Shown in pieces: positions 46,364 through 60,000 of a stretch of DNA of 64,000 nt. Every line of letters begins with the position of its first letter. The stretch's first letter is position 1. The position numbers and the translations under genes were made by a program. Below the pieces are notes generated by a model that worked only from the letters and a program-made list of their open reading frames with translations, was not told the DNA's origin and did not search any database. The stretch covers positions 60,044 to 124,043 of the forward strand of contig NW_026516330.1 in the NCBI RefSeq assembly GCF_025602895.1, read 5' to 3'. The stretch comes from Polychytrium aggregatum. Lineage: Eukaryota > Chytridiomycota > Chytridiomycetes > Polychytriales.

Positions 46364-49300
46364 ATGAGCGCCGACGAGCTGACCCTCACCGTCACGCTGA
46401 CGGATGTGACCTTCAGCCGCGAGGGCTACTATTTCGTCCTCCTCCAGCTCAAACACGACGGCGAGCTTACGGGCCCCAAGAACCGGACCGAGGTCTGCAG
46501 CCGAGTGACGGCGCCTGTGTTTCGCACAAGCACCTTTAAATTCGATCGAGCTATTGCCACCAAGTCGCCCGAGCTCGAGCTGACCGTCAACGAGATCATC
46601 ACCGCAGCCGATGGCAGCAAGGCGGTCAAGATCATCGGCGGCAATGTGGTTTCGCTGAGCGACATAGCATCGGATCGCTCGGGACAGCGACAGTCCAAGA
46701 TCACCCATCTCTATGCTACCTCAGAATATGCCCAAACCCTCGGCGGCAACAAAAAGAACCTCCGCAACGGAGTGGCCACCGTGGGCAGACTGACTCTCAC
46801 GTTTGTGTGCGAAGGTAGGCACCGCGATCGGTTAGGGTCGCCCCACCTAATGAAGCCTCGTTCGGGCCCGTATCCGACAGAGTCTCATCGCCCATCCCTT
46901 TGACGACAGGCAGAGCCCTTCCCAAACCCGAGCAGGTCAGCAAATCAACGATCGAGGCCGGTAAGCAACTCGGGCGTCTCTCTGGTTCAAAGTTGCGGTG
47001 TTGGGCCGACGCGATAGCGACTGCTCTCGGTTAAAAATGGCTATGACTATAACCCGATACTTTGTTCTTCGCGGCCATAACGATGGCTGGATGCTAGATC
47101 ATTCTCCCAAGGCAGATCGTGGTGAGTCTTCAAGAACGGCACGCTTACGACTGCGGATCGCTCAGAATGTTGCCCCAAGGGTGGGCTGTACTGAGCCTTT
47201 CGCTTCTCCGCATCGACCCAGCGCTGCCGGCCTGGAAGGAGGTCCATGTTGAGGCCCCCCCTCAGAGACAATTTGAGCATGAACGTGCCCGAGACGCTGT
47301 GCCAACACCCAAGGAAGCCACAACCACAGACCATCCGAGCGAACCCACCGAGCCCAGCGAGTCACCGCAGCTACCAGCACCACAGTCTCCAGATCCGACC
47401 TGGCGCCAGGGTGAGTCGTGGGAAACAGGATTCCAGGAGCCTTCATCTCCAGCACGGTTGATCTCTCGGCCGCCTGACCGTTTCGATGTGACGTCAGACG
47501 TCCCATTCTGTTTCCAGGAACAAGCGCCGCATCCCGGACACCGGATACGACTGTTCGTCCACGAGGTCTGGGGACTGCCGGTCGCAAGCCCAACCAACGA
47601 GAGCGGTACTGTATCGGCATCACCGGTATCAGTGTTTGTCTCGGCTCGAGTCCATGACCCTGCATCAACATTGCCTAAGAGAGGAAGCTATGCTACAAGC
47701 GCCAGTTATGCTTCCACGGGCGGGTAAGCTCCAGCCCCCAGGCAATTGACTAGGTTCCTGTGATCCCGCGATACCTCTCTAACCTGCTCGTTTGCAGCGA
47801 AGCACTCATTGCCGAGTGTCTGACTTTGGACCTCGACGAGCCTTATTCTCCATCGAGCGCACCAAACCTCAACATCTCCGTCATCAACAGCACCACGGGC
47901 GATGCTATTGTGGCTTTTCTCTTTCCCGTCTCGACCATATACTGTCCCTCCCATCGACAGCTCAACGTGATCCTCAAAGGCGCTGCCAATGGACTGAGCT
48001 CGCCCCTGTTTTTGCGGCTCGGCATTGTCTCCATCAACACGATGGTTGATTCTGTCCGGCTACTGCAGCAGGAGTATTCCGGTCCCATGACCTTCTTCCA
48101 AATCCAGCCGCGCGGGATCAACAACACGTTCCCATTCTCTATGAGATGCTATTGTGTCGTGCGACTCGTTCCAGACACTAGAGCCTATTTGGTGGCCATG
48201 GATCAACTGCAGCGGTCCTATATGGTTGGTCAATTCTCATGTAGCTCTGTGCTTGAGTGCCGGCCAAGCAACTTTCTTGATTCTGGAATCGCTAACTCAT
48301 CAGCAATATCCACCTCTACCGATTTCACCAGGATGGCCATGAGTTCAGTTGCTCGCCGGTTGAGCCCGAGGTCACGTTGACTTTTGATGAACAGGGATGC
48401 CTCACCAACCTTGAGGAGCTCTACACCAAAGTATACATTCCGCAGCTGGCGTACTCACCCCGGGATGCCGACAAAGTGTATCCAAGGGCAGCCCGGAGCG
48501 GCAGATGCTATCAGATGACATGCGCCTCTGAGGCCACGGCATCTCCGACATGGAGCGATGCCTGCTTTATGTTTGCGTTACCGGCGGTATGTGCCCAGCA
48601 AAGTCGCAGGCGACAGCGTCTCGACCCGTGTTCGGTGATCTCGTGTTCGGTGATCTCGTGTTCGGTGATCTCGTGTTCGGTGATCTTGGATGTTGCTGCT
48701 TGCATTCCCATACCACATTGGTTGTGGATGGCTCCACTGTCTCATTACCAGCCAAGGCGATATGTACGTCACTTCTATTCGCTCATACTGTTGCTCTTGC
48801 TTACTCTGCAACTCTGACATGATCCAGCCTGAAGTTGGACCAGACACAGGCTTCGCTATCGAGCTCTATCGCTGCGGCGTGGCCCAGTTTGATGGCGGCC
48901 CCCAGCCCCATCCAAATCGCGAACTTGATCGGCCGCTTATCCAAGACATGGTTTGCTACGCCACCATCGGGCTGCAGAGCAGCGGCGCTCTCAAAGTCCC
49001 ACAGGCAGGCGGCGGAGTCGATCTGGACCATGTCAAAGTCAATTTCGTCGGTCGATTTGCCTCGTTGGGCGAGCGAAACAGCGTCCCGACCCTTCGGCTC
49101 TCGCTTATCCTTCCGGATATTCGCCTGGTAACGACGAGCTGCAATTGATTGTAAAGATTATATGCAGTCCACAGGACGACCTTCTCGCTTGCTCGAATCA
49201 TTCTAATCGAATCTGGTCACCTGCAGGACACTTCGTCGGGTCCTGACCCATCCAAGACCTCTCCCACCGTCACCCAGGTAACGCGTTCACCAGATGTTGA

Positions 49301-51361
49301 AGCAAAGCAGCCAGGAGCTGTCCTGATGCACAAGCTACGCCGAATCTACTGCGCAAGCGGAAATACACTGACATTAATAGAACACTCAGGTCCAGGAGCC
49401 CAGGACGGATCGAAAATCAAGTCTCAGCCAAGAAAACAAAGCCTCAGCAGGGCCATCTGCACCGCAAAGGTCTGTAACGAGCGGCTCAAGGCTTCTCGAG
49501 CGTGATGACAAAGAGTCTGACCCTCGTTCCTTCACTCGGCATAGGAACAAGAGCAAGGCTGGTCACAACCATGACGACACACAAAACCAAAGAGTCATCG
49601 ACAGGTTGTTGCTGGAAATCGAGTGTCGCTCCGAAGCCATCCGAAGGGTTGGAGAAGATCTGATTCGAGTTCGCCAGCTCAATGCGCATCTGGAGGTAGG
49701 ATCGGCAAAGGCTTGCTGAAATCTGCAGGGTCCTGCACCCATCAAAGCCGACGATTACATCAAGCAAATTGATGCGCATTTCAACTCGGTGAGATGGCTG
49801 CTTATCGGTGGTATGTTGAAACGACACGGATCTGTGGATCAGGAAGCCAACCGAAACCTTCGAATGGTTGTTGCGAGCCACGAGTCTAAAGCCGGGTACC
49901 TCATCGAAGCGGTCGACATTGAAACGCTCTCTCTGGATGAGATCCGGAGACGATATGATATCCTTTTGATTTGATCAGCCTGGAAGAATACCGCCAAAGA
50001 TCCACCTGTTCCATGTCTAGCTAACCTCTTGTGACGCGGGCCATATCCTTGACTCTCACGATATCCTTTATTGTTCGACGGTACCCGTCCTCGCTGGCAA
50101 GCTGCGGCAAGAAAAGCTTATAAACCGCGGACTGACCGAGAGACTTGAAGAGGCACAAGCGGCAGCGATCGAGGTACATGGACAGGAGACTGTGATCATT
50201 TCGTGGCTGACAACGCTCGGGGGAGCGTCGCCAAATGCTTATTCTATGGACGCACAGAAAAATGAGATACAGAAAAAACTCTTGGAACTCCGGCATGCCC
50301 ATACAACACAGCAAGTCTATGTACAGAAGCTGCAGGTTCACATCTTCATCATGAGTCAATCAATCTGAGACGCTTGCTGTTGGATCGGCTTGGGGCCTCT
50401 GATCCTTTGGCTGTTATTGCCGCCCAGGACAGTGTTGCACGACAAACGCAGTACAAAAAGCTCGTCAAGTCGCAGGAAGAAGTCATACAGAGAATGGGGA
50501 TGCTGCTGAAGGAGTCGCTCAGTATCCAAAAGAAAGGTAAATTCCGCTGGTGCTGCAGCGCTCCCCCGGATGATATGTGGCCGCACATCGCCGCACCACC
50601 GCATCGCCGCATTCGTCCAACCAAACATCTATTTGCGTTCGTGACCCATCGCTATCACAGAAAAGCTGGACGATTTTTTGAAATCTGTACAGATTGATTC
50701 GTCCGAGTTCGATTTGGGCCTCTACAGGCTACTTGCGGACGAGAACCAGGAGCTAAAGCGCAAGCTGCGCCAGTTTGAGCAGGTTGTTTCGGCCACAATG
50801 TCCCGTCGCTCGACTGAATGCCTTATATATGAGCCAGAGCTAATGCAATCACAATACAACATCCCAACGATTGAAAAGCGCGAGGAAACAAAAACAGATG
50901 ACAAACCGGGCAAACCTGATAGCAAGGACAAGTCGGTGACCCTTTTGGATCTGCATGCACAGGGGACTCTTGGGTTCATGCGTTTCCAGTCAATGAGCTG
51001 ACCTGCTGACATCTTGCTTCCAGAGAGATTGCGGACTTGCGCTCGGCCTCTGACAACTTCCGACTTCTCATGAGGGCTGAGCGAGCAGAAACCAGAGTGG
51101 CGGCGCTCGAGCAGCAGGTCTGCGTATGCGAACAATCCAGTCCGTCGCACCGCCGTTCTCAGGCGATGCACTTGCCAGGCGGCTCTGACCATATGATGAA
51201 AACAGATCATTGATAGCGCCAAGGGGTTTTCCAAGGAAACTGCCGAACTCAAGTCGACGATAGCCATCCTCAAGGCCAGGAGCGAGGTGTTGCCAGCGGC
51301 ATCTCTGGTGAATGTGGGTATCTCCATCAAAGACAAGAGCAATCTCTGCTCACCCAGCTGA
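46364..51361 (+). CDS. C2-domain and coiled-coil protein, possibly CCDC33-like
   Basis: Large many-exon gene. Exon 1 (46364-46814) encodes a C2-like beta-sandwich opening (LTLTVTLTDVTFSREGYYFV, LELTVNEII, VGRLTLTFVCE); exon 2 (46910-46960) is phase-consistent. Later exons encode a linker rich in Pro/Thr, then a second C2-like region (RIRLFVHEVWGLPVAS, CLTLDLDEPY, LNISVINSTTGDAIVAFLFP, PSHRQLNVILK), PEVTLTFDEQGCLTNLEELY and IGLQSSGALKVPQAGGGVD. After about 49,580 the gene becomes a string of coiled-coil exons (IDRLLLEIECRSEAIRRVGE, KLINRGLTERLEEAQAA, LLADENQELKRKLRQFEQ, RAERAETRVAALEQQ). One or more C2 domains followed by a coiled coil resemble CCDC33, but the match is by architecture only. 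Internal exon borders and the end (stop at 51,359-51,361 or further) are not settled. Confidence 0.6.
48628..48687. repeat. 15-bp tandem repeat GTGTTCGGTGATCTC
   Basis: Four copies within an inferred intron of the C2/coiled-coil gene. Confidence 0.92.
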
Positions 51362-51965
51362 TATGGCACCAACTGTTGTCCCGTCTGGTATCCATCCCAG
51401 GCCCAGAGCACTCCCAAGTCCGAATGTCCAGAAACACCCAAATCGGCCACTCCGATATCCCTCAAGCTTCCCCGCAAGCCATCGGTACACTTGGAGCCAA
51501 TGCCAGATGTCAAAGAATCAATGGCCAGGAGAGACACGACATCGTCCCCTTCGCCTGTAATATCGCAGCCGGGCTTTTGGACACTGCCCAAGGATCTTGT
51601 ATTTGATCGCAAGTAGCCGAAAGTCAAGCGCCAACCCGTCGCGTGTGTCTCGGAGTCGCGAGATAGCGAGAATTAGCGCAACAGCCAGTATATGAATACA
51701 GGGTATAGATGTATCCGGAACATAGATGCGGCGATCTGTCGATAGTACCATAGACACTATGGGTTGAGCTATCATCATGGAGAGTCTTGAGATCCCGACG
51801 GATCCTGATCCAAGTTGGCCAAATCAACTGCCTGGCTGTGAAGCGACTGGCAGAATCGCTTGAATTCAAGTGGGTCTCCCTGAGTAGAAAGCGACCCATC
51901 GAGTGAGTCAGCGCAATGGCAGACAACAATTACTCAACGCCACTCATGAATGCCCGACAGGGGCC

Positions 51966-54557
51966 TCATGTGCGCACCTTTCGTTTTTGGAGATTCACCA
52001 TGACCCGTTTCAGTACAGTCCGCAGCTGTGTTTCGCCCGTTAAAGGACACCGTCGCTTGTCCACCGTGGAGAACACAATCTGAGCCACGCTGGGTGTTAG
52101 TGGGCGGGATGAAAAACCATTCAGCGGATAGCCCGGTGCAGGTGGCAGCTTGCCTTTGAAAGCCGCTTGTTCACTTTGTGAGGGACGACAAACTCTTCGA
52201 GGACACGAGAGAGCACAGACAGCGCTTTGTCGATGGTGCGGCAGTTTAGATAGAACCTCGTTGTTCGTTCCGACAAGAGAAGTTCCCGCAAAGCCCGGCG
52301 TCGCTGAGTCTGTTTCAACAGAGTTTGTTGGTTGCGGTGTTGGTGTGGATATGGGCGCGGGGTCAGTGTTCAGCACAGCACAAATCAACCACATAGAGAA
52401 TCTACGCCTCGACCGAAATGAGGGCAACAGCAGTAGAGCGCGGCTGAACAGCCCGACCAAATAGCATGGAATTTCGGCCGACCCGAAACAGATACTTGGG
52501 CGATGGGCAGTGCTGGTTGGCTTACCGAGGAGACGTCAAGCTCTGCCCCGCTCGAAAGGCAGCGATCTACCGGTTGGGAGAATGACACGATTCCTTTGTG
52601 CACTCGCTTACTGGGGCTGACAACCGATCCGGCAACAGCAATATCCTTCGCGAGGGTCTCTGGTTGTGAAAACGCGCTGATGCGGGGTTGTTGGTTATGT
52701 TATAGAAACAACGGGCATGGAAGTGCCTGCGTCCGCAAGTCGATACTGTCGTCCGTCGCCAGCATGGGCAACACCTACACAGGTTGTGTAGAGTCCTCCA
52801 GATCTTCAGCCGGGGCGATGCGCTCGTTAATCAGATCAGCCATCTTGGTGACATCACCACATTTCCCTGTGAAGTAGCGCCCAGGCGATGTGATTAGTGT
52901 GTCGTATGCATGGTTCCGGAACACCAGGGGATTCGTACGCCAGTGAGGAGCTAGTTCGATGCATTCATTCCTGACTTGAGATGCACTCACCACTCTCAAG
53001 GAGAGGATTGGGGGCTTGAAACCATTTGTGGTCAATGATGTCATCCAACAAAAGTCGCTCCTCGGGATTGATCGTGAGAATGCCTCGGATGAGATCTAGA
53101 GAAGGGGGATCGATTGTAAGCTCGATATATATCGCAGACCGATCCGGGAGCTGGTCTTGCTCGCCTCCGGACGTTGGCGCTGAGGAGCAAGTTGGTCTTG
53201 CGGCCGCGAACCCACCAAAAGATGCTGCTCCGAGCCTGTTCCATGGAGCATGTTCGTTCAGGTTGCCAGAGCAGTGGTCGAAGTACAGACGATACTCGTC
53301 GTCGGCGGTGGTGGGCTCGGCCCAGGGGGTATCTATGCCATCCATGGATATCAAGTCAGCCAACAGAGGAATCCAAGGTCCGGCTCATATGCAGCTTGGG
53401 CACTTACTGCCGATGAGGAGGACAAACAGGATGACTCCTGCCGACCAGATGTCCGCCCGATCGCCGTCGTATCTGAGCTTCAGGACCTCGGGTGCAATGT
53501 ACGGAGGGCTTCCACACAGGGTCTGCAGCACGCGGCGCTTGCCTTTGTGCATGAACACTGTCGACAGCCCGAAATCCGAGATCTTCAAGTTTCCTGGAAT
53601 TCAGATCCGGCCGGCACATCGGCGCATCAGCACGGGGCTCGCATAGGGCCACGAAAGAGCCCTGACGACGACGACGCCACTGATGCGATATGTTCAGCAA
53701 AACCCCACCATAGTCATCCAACAAGAGATTCTGCACAAACAGCATAAGCGAAAGGACCGATGTGAATGCAGGCAGGAAATGCTCTACTGTTCCCAGCTTT
53801 GCCGAGTGGCAGCAGCAGCAGCATTGCTTGGAGCACTTCACTGACCTCGGGCTTCAGATCCCGGTGCGCTACACCCTTGCCGTGAAGGTATTCCTGGAGC
53901 AAAGGCACAGGCAGATCCAAATGCGGAGTCTGTGAGGAAGCAGACCGGCAATCGACAGCATGCTCGACAATGATTGCAAAGACGGCCAGCATTACCATCC
54001 CGGAAACAAGCTGAACGAAATAGAGATGGGCCAGATTCTCTTCGATCCCGACATCTGGAACTGGAGGGGCAAGGGATTCAGCCGAGCGCTCGGGCAGAGC
54101 CATCCCAGCGCTTTCTTCGTCGAACCATCGCTCGCGGCACTGGCAGAGGCATCACCTATGTGATTGAACAGTTCTCCGACGGCTGCATATTCCATGAACA
54201 GATAGATGTGACCGTCGTCTTCCTCGGTGCCCAGAAGCCGAATGATACTCTCGTGTTCGATGCCCGAGTGGATCAGGATCTCCTTGCGCAGACACTGCAG
54301 CTGGGCGGCCGCCGAGTCGTTCTTGCGGACCGTTTTTACGGCAATGTAGGAGCCGTTGTCATCTTGGGCAAGCTGTACTCTGCGGCGCTTCGAGCGTCAA
54401 CACGGAATCGATGCGCAAGCCCTATTGCGCATGGATCAGGGGACCACACTCAGCGAAATGCACCGCTGTCTTACCTGGCGAAACCACCGACGCCGATGAC
54501 GTCGAGCAAGAGTAGGTTCCGGATCCTTGGGCCAGCGGCTTTGGCTCTTTGGGACAT
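51966..54557 (-). CDS. CHK1-like checkpoint kinase
   Basis: Ser/Thr kinase of the DNA-damage and replication checkpoint. Exons on the minus strand: 54475-54557, 54156-54379, 53996-54060, 53846-53893, 53709-53730 (22 nt), 53408-53593, 52991-53332, with phases agreeing. Kinase motifs: glycine loop [10 protein letters not shown], Lys in YIAVKTV, Glu helix [60 protein letters not shown] and [19 protein letters not shown]. The [16 protein letters not shown] activation segment and NPWN-like APWNRL are typical of CHK1. Downstream exons are less certain: [10 protein letters not shown] near 52,560 and [13 protein letters not shown] near 52,060 resemble the CHK1 C-terminal regulatory (KA1-like) region, and the stop at 51,966 is taken from the latter frame. 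Confidence 0.82.
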
Positions 54558-55440
54558 GACGGAAATGAGACCCAGCGAAACCCGGGTGGCGGACCGACCG
54601 GCTGAGATCAGCACCGACCAGGGTCAGCGAGGAGGTGACGATACCCACGCCGAGCACAAACGCCATCGCCGCCATCGCCAATGTCCCATGCTGTGTCGAT
54701 GCCCATGCTGCCGATGCCGATGCCGAGATGCAGACGACATTCCCATGACGAATACGATTGCCGTTGTCTCCTGCGGCTCGGTCGGCGCTGCTCCCGGCAT
54801 CTGCCGATGACCCACGCTGCCCTGCCCTCTCTCCCATGCCGATCCCTCTTCTCCATCGCCCCCTCGCCCGCTTTTGCGTCGTCGCTGCCCACGCCGCCCT
54901 CCGGAAATCGCCGATCCCGCAACGGGAGCACTCGGAACCCCGGACACTCCCGGCTTCTCTCCTATCGGGCGTTCCCGGAGATCGGGCGCGTCCGGCTCGT
55001 CCGCCTCCGCTTTCCCCCGAACAAGCCAGACATAAATACCTGGGATATCCAGTCCAGTCCCCACCACCCACCACATCCGCTGCGACTGCGGACCAGCCTC
55101 GACCGATTGACTCGCCAACCGACCCGACCACCTCCTTGCCACCACAGCCGCCCTTCTGTCCGAAAACCAATCCTTGTAAGTTGTAGCGCCGCTCGCGTTG
55201 TGGCTCTCGACTTGGCTCTGATTCTCCACACACAACAGCCACCCAGTTCACACCCGCAGCCATGTCCATGTCGTCTGCGTGCATGTCCATGTCGTTCACA
55301 TGCACGGCCGCCATGCTGCAGCTCACAGCTCACAGCCCACAGCCCATCTCACCACTCTGGCCATTCCTCCTTCAGTCAGCCCACGGTCTCTTGTCAATCC
55401 TTCTCATTCCAGACCCATCTCGCCACCCATCTCGCCACCC
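54558..55440. promoter_or_regulatory. Divergent promoter region, CHK1-like / methyltransferase
   Basis: 883 bp between divergent start codons. Contains C-rich leader sequence before the methyltransferase ATG, with short duplications such as CATGTCCATGTC near 55,262-55,300. No gene supported. Confidence 0.45.
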
Positions 55441-56639
55441 ATGTCTGCCCAACAGTCCGACTTTTGGTCTCCCAGCCACTACTCGACCCACGCCGCCTTT
55501 GTCCCCGTCTTGACCAGCAACATCGTCACTCTCCTGGACCCCAAGCAGGACGAGCGCATCTTTGACCTTGGCTGCGGCGACGGCGTCCTGACCCAGGAGC
55601 TCGTCACCCGCTTTGGCGCTCGGGTCGTCGGCACCGACTCGAGTCCGGCCATGATCGAGGCTGCCAGGGCCAAGGCTGCAGCCGCCGGCATCGACGAGAG
55701 CCGCCTCCGATACGATGTTGTTGACGGCCAGAGGCTCGAGGAGGACATCGGCGACAGCTACAAGGGCCCTTATGATGCTGTCTTCAGCAACGCAGGTATG
55801 GGCATGCACCCCTGCACCCCTGCACCCCTGCACCCCTGCACTCATGCACTCATGCACTCATGCACTCATGCACTCATGCACTCGGTGGTATCCTTGGTGT
55901 GCGATGGTCTTGCCGAGGGATATATCCGCCACACCACATCCTTGCCATGCAGTGTCTGGTGTGCATCGTGGTGGTTCCCACGGCATCAGGCATGTGCGAT
56001 TCGAGTCCCTTGTCCCTCTCAGACTCATCTCGCTCACCGCCATTCTGCCGCCTCATCTGCCACACGCCCTTTCCACAGCCATCCACTGGATGAAGCAAGA
56101 TCCTGAAGCCGTCGTTCGCGGCGTCCGTCAGCTTCTCAGACCTGGCGGCCGCTTCGTCGCCGAGTTTGGTGGACATCTGAATGTCGCCACCATCCACTCG
56201 GCCTTGATTGCGGCGGTCGGTCGCCGAGGCAAGGACGGCGTCGAACTCTCGCCCTGGTTCTTCCCAACGTGAGTGTCGTCGACGTACATCCCATCCCATC
56301 CATACCATCCATCCACTCTCGGCTCTGGCCTTCGTGCTCACATTCACATCCATCCATTCACGATGTCACAGCGCCGACGAGTACAAGACCATTCTCGAGC
56401 GCAACGGCTTTGAGGTCGAATCTATCGGCCTGTTCCCGCGCCAGACAGATCTCCCCACTGATGTCGGTGGCTGGGTCGATACCTTTGGCGCGCCTTTCCT
56501 CAAGCCCTTTTCCGAGGCCGAGGCGGCGCAGATCCGACACGAGGTCGTCGAGCAGCTCAGACCGGTTCTCTGCGACAAGAACGGCAAGTGGGTTGTCGAC
56601 TACGTCCGCCTCCGAGTCAGGGCCACCCTCAAGCCTTGA
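55441..56639 (+). CDS. Class I SAM-dependent methyltransferase, Tam-like
   Basis: Small-molecule methyltransferase of the Methyltransf_11/25 fold. Exons 55441-55795, 56079-56268, 56372-56639; 270 residues. Motif I is FDLGCGDGVLTQEL, motif II region VVGTDSSPAMIEAARAKA, then DVVDGQRL and PYDAVFSNAAIHWMKQDPEA, the last closely resembling trans-aconitate methyltransferase (NAALQW). LLRPGGRFVAEFGG supplies motif III. No signal peptide, so probably cytosolic. Substrate cannot be read from the sequence; trans-aconitate or a related acid is the nearest analogy. The first intron carries a two-part 8-bp tandem repeat. Confidence 0.88.
55805..55883. repeat. (TGCACCCC)n followed by (TGCACTCA)n
   Basis: Two adjoining 8-bp repeats that differ at three positions, roughly four and six copies, inside intron 1 of the methyltransferase gene, starting ten bases after its donor. 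Confidence 0.94.
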
Positions 56640-57082
56640 ACATAGCCACTCCACTCCCTTCGCTGATGATTAGCCCAGATTCTCACGCGAGGGCATCGCA
56701 ATTGATATTGGTTTTGATTTTGTTGGAATATATTGTTTGGAAATTGAAAATCGAATGTGAATGTGAATGTGAATGTGAATGTGAATGTGAATGTGAACGG
56801 AATCAAAACTCATCTCAAAATCACCGCACATTTCCTGGGTTCTTCAAATCGACTCAACCACCAGCAAAACTTGATTCAACTACAGGGTGCATGATAAATA
56901 GTAGAGTGTGCCTAATAGATAGCGTGCTGGAAGGCAAATCGCAAGCTGTCCTGTCTCCGGAACCGACATGACGCCGACACTGACAGCCCCCGAGTATCGC
57001 CGATATGGGCTGCCGAATCCACACCTGCATCACTTGGAAGCAAGGGCCTTGGCGCCAGAGCCGGACTCATCCTCGGGCACTC
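56640..57082. other. Convergent intergenic region
   Basis: Spacer between the methyltransferase (+) and the TCP11-family gene (-). AT-rich compared with its flanks and holds the GAATGT repeat. No gene seen. Confidence 0.5.
56753..56798. repeat. (GAATGT)n microsatellite
   Basis: About seven copies of a 6-bp unit differing by one base from the GGATGT unit in the cyclin intron. Confidence 0.93.
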
Positions 57083-60000
57083 TCAGGCGGATCCGCTGGG
57101 GCTCTGCTCGGCCGAGATCTTTCTCAAGATGTCGTCGTAGTACTTTGCATGGACTTCCTTGGTGTGCTTCGTGAGCAGCACAAACTTGGTGACCAGCTCC
57201 TCGAGCTCGGTCTGGACGATATCCAAACCGTGGCTTGCCAGGGAGTCTCGCTTGAAAACACCACCCGTCAATTGAGCGCGAGCAATCGACTGCACCCGGC
57301 GGCTGAGCAGGGTGTACACCGGGTCCTTGTAAGACAGCGTCTTCTCGACCATTTGCTGGATGAGCTGCTTCTGCTCCGGTGTCAGTGTCTTGGGTGACAG
57401 GGCCGCGACGGGGGACCCGGTCGAGCTCGAGAGTGTTGGAGGGCGTCCTGTCTTGGGGCTCTGGGCGGCGGACTGCTTGGCAAAGACCGAATCGAGAGTT
57501 GCGACGATCTGCACCCACAGGTGCTCGATCGTTGTTTCTGGATCTCGCAGCAGGACAAAGAGCACCTCCTTCAGCTTGGAGACAGCGGCGACATCTCGCC
57601 TGAGCTCGGTGACAATGTTCTTTGCCAGCATGACCAGAGCCGCCACGATCGTCAGGGCCTGGGCTTCGTTCTGGTAAGCATAGAGCCGAGCAGCGTCGAG
57701 TTGGAGGGTTTCTGGAACAGACTTCATAGAAACGGCAGCGGTGGCATTGAAGACGATGCTGAGCATGGCATCGTGGAAGACATCCTCGAAGCGTATCTTG
57801 TTTTCGGGAGCGTCGATGTTCTCGGGGTTGCGAGCCGCCGAGATTTGGGCGAGATTCCTATATGCTGTCTCGAGCCATGCCGTGGTCTTTTCGAGGGTAA
57901 ACGACCCGGCATGCAGGGCCTGCTCAAACTTGAGCTGCTCGTAGGACACGGCCTGGGCCTTGAGGTGAGGACGCAGGGCCTGCAGACGGTAGTTGGCCAG
58001 ATCCACCTTCATGTCTTCCAAGATGTCCATGATCTTTTCAAAGACTGCGGCCAGGTCAGTCATGCCCTCGATCTGGCGAATGGGTGCATCGCGGATAGGC
58101 GCACACAGCGAGATCATCTTTGCGGTAATGTAGTGGATGCATCGCGGAATGTCGAAGACGTTGTTGTTGATCTGTTGCTGGATCAGATCGCCATCGAGGG
58201 CTTCGTTGATCTCCTGCGCTATGCGGCCGCCTGAGCTGACCATCGCCAGCAGTTGCTGTTTAGGCAAAGGGCAAGGACATGGCGGCGAGGTGGTGCGTTA
58301 GAAAGGCGGGCTGAGAGCTCTGGCGTCTCCGGACGTCCGCGGCATTTGGCTTACTAGTGCCAGTTCTGCAGTCGACATCGACGCTCGCTCTGCTGCGTCG
58401 ACTCTCAAGCCCGCTTGCCGCCTTGTCCACGTAGCACCCACAGCAAGGGGATGGGCTGCTCACCTGCTTGATGTCTGCAATAAATGCAGGCAAATACTCC
58501 GAGAACTGGCCTCTTTGGAATTCACGGCGTGCCCCGTCGAAGAAGGCCTTCTTGGCAATGGTACGGACCTGCTCCTCGAGGGCAGAGCGCGGCGGCGGCT
58601 TCAGGCTGAAGTTTGGATCGAGAATCAACTCGTGCGCCAGCTGCTCGTTCGTAAGCTCGTTGGAAAACCCTGGTACGACATTCTGGAGCTTGGGGATGTC
58701 GCCCGTGGGAGTGGGCAGGTAGCGCGGCGGGTTGGCGGCAGGTAGGCCTGTCAACGATCCCGTTGGGGCGGACTCGACCGATTTTGCTGGGCTCCGCGAT
58801 CTGGTGGGCGACCGGCTTGGAGATTGGCTCGAGGAGCTACGGGAAGTTTGAACCGAGTCAGAGCGATCCGTCGAAGTCAACGACGGGAATCGCTGGGGCG
58901 AGGTCGACAGCTTCGGGAGGGCACGGCCGCGACGGCCGTCAGGGCTGGGGTCGCTTGCCGTTGGGCCCTGGTTGGTCTGAGCCGCCCCAGGAACAGGAAT
59001 GGGGCTGGATGCCGAGTGCGACGAAGGGTCGTCGACCGCATCGGATGTGCCGAGGACTTCGTTCTGGATCCTCTCTTGCTGGGCATGCAGCTTCTGCAGC
59101 GCTCGCTTGCCGAATTTGGCGAGGCGGGACTGGATTTGCCTCTGCTGCCTCTCGAGCTTGGGCTTCCACTCAACGTCAGCGTGGGGCTGGTCTCGCACAG
59201 AGAGCCAGAGGCGCTCCAACTCAATCCAGTGAGCGACCATGCCGTCGATCATCTTGCGGGTGTCTTCGGCTTTCCACTTCTGGAACGAGGCAAAGTAGGA
59301 CGTCCATGCGTCGCTGAACTGCAGGGCGAGTTCATATCCCTTGGGCGTCGAGTACCCACGAGTCCAGTTTTCGAAGGACTGGATCATGGTCTCGGCTGCT
59401 TTGCTGAGGGCCTGCGAGCCGACGGCGCCGAGATGGCCATCCGAGAGACAGACATCGACATGGACACAGCAATATCCGAGCCGTGCAGGATGATGATGAG
59501 CGGCCAGATCGAGGAAGGGCACAGGGCAATAGATGGAGAGTGTTTGGGAGGAGGGGATTTAGGGGTGCGTGAGATTGTGAACTGGTCGATCCCGGGAGAC
59601 GAAACAGGTCCGGCACGCGATTTGTCGCCGCCATCACCCAGGCCGGCCATGATCGACAACATGGCCATCCGGACAGCAACCAGTTGCCCAGAGCCAGCGG
59701 CCGGCTGCTTGGAGGCACAAATCAGCACACGAAAGCAACTCCTACCTTTTCCTCGTGACCGACATTCGGCATGGTGGCCTTCGGATGGGCAGCAATCATG
59801 TAGGAGCTCAGGAAGATGCGTGCCGGTGATTTCCACTCGGGGCGATCGTGGTGGGAGCGGTCTCGGGTCATGGCCCGGAGACGAGCAAACAGCTCCTCAA
59901 CGGTCTTGATGAGCGGATCAGCCTGGATGAGCTTGACGACGTCGTCAAAGGCGAGGCGCATGACCTGGTAGAGCTCCAGGTCCGACTCGAGCAGACGAGC

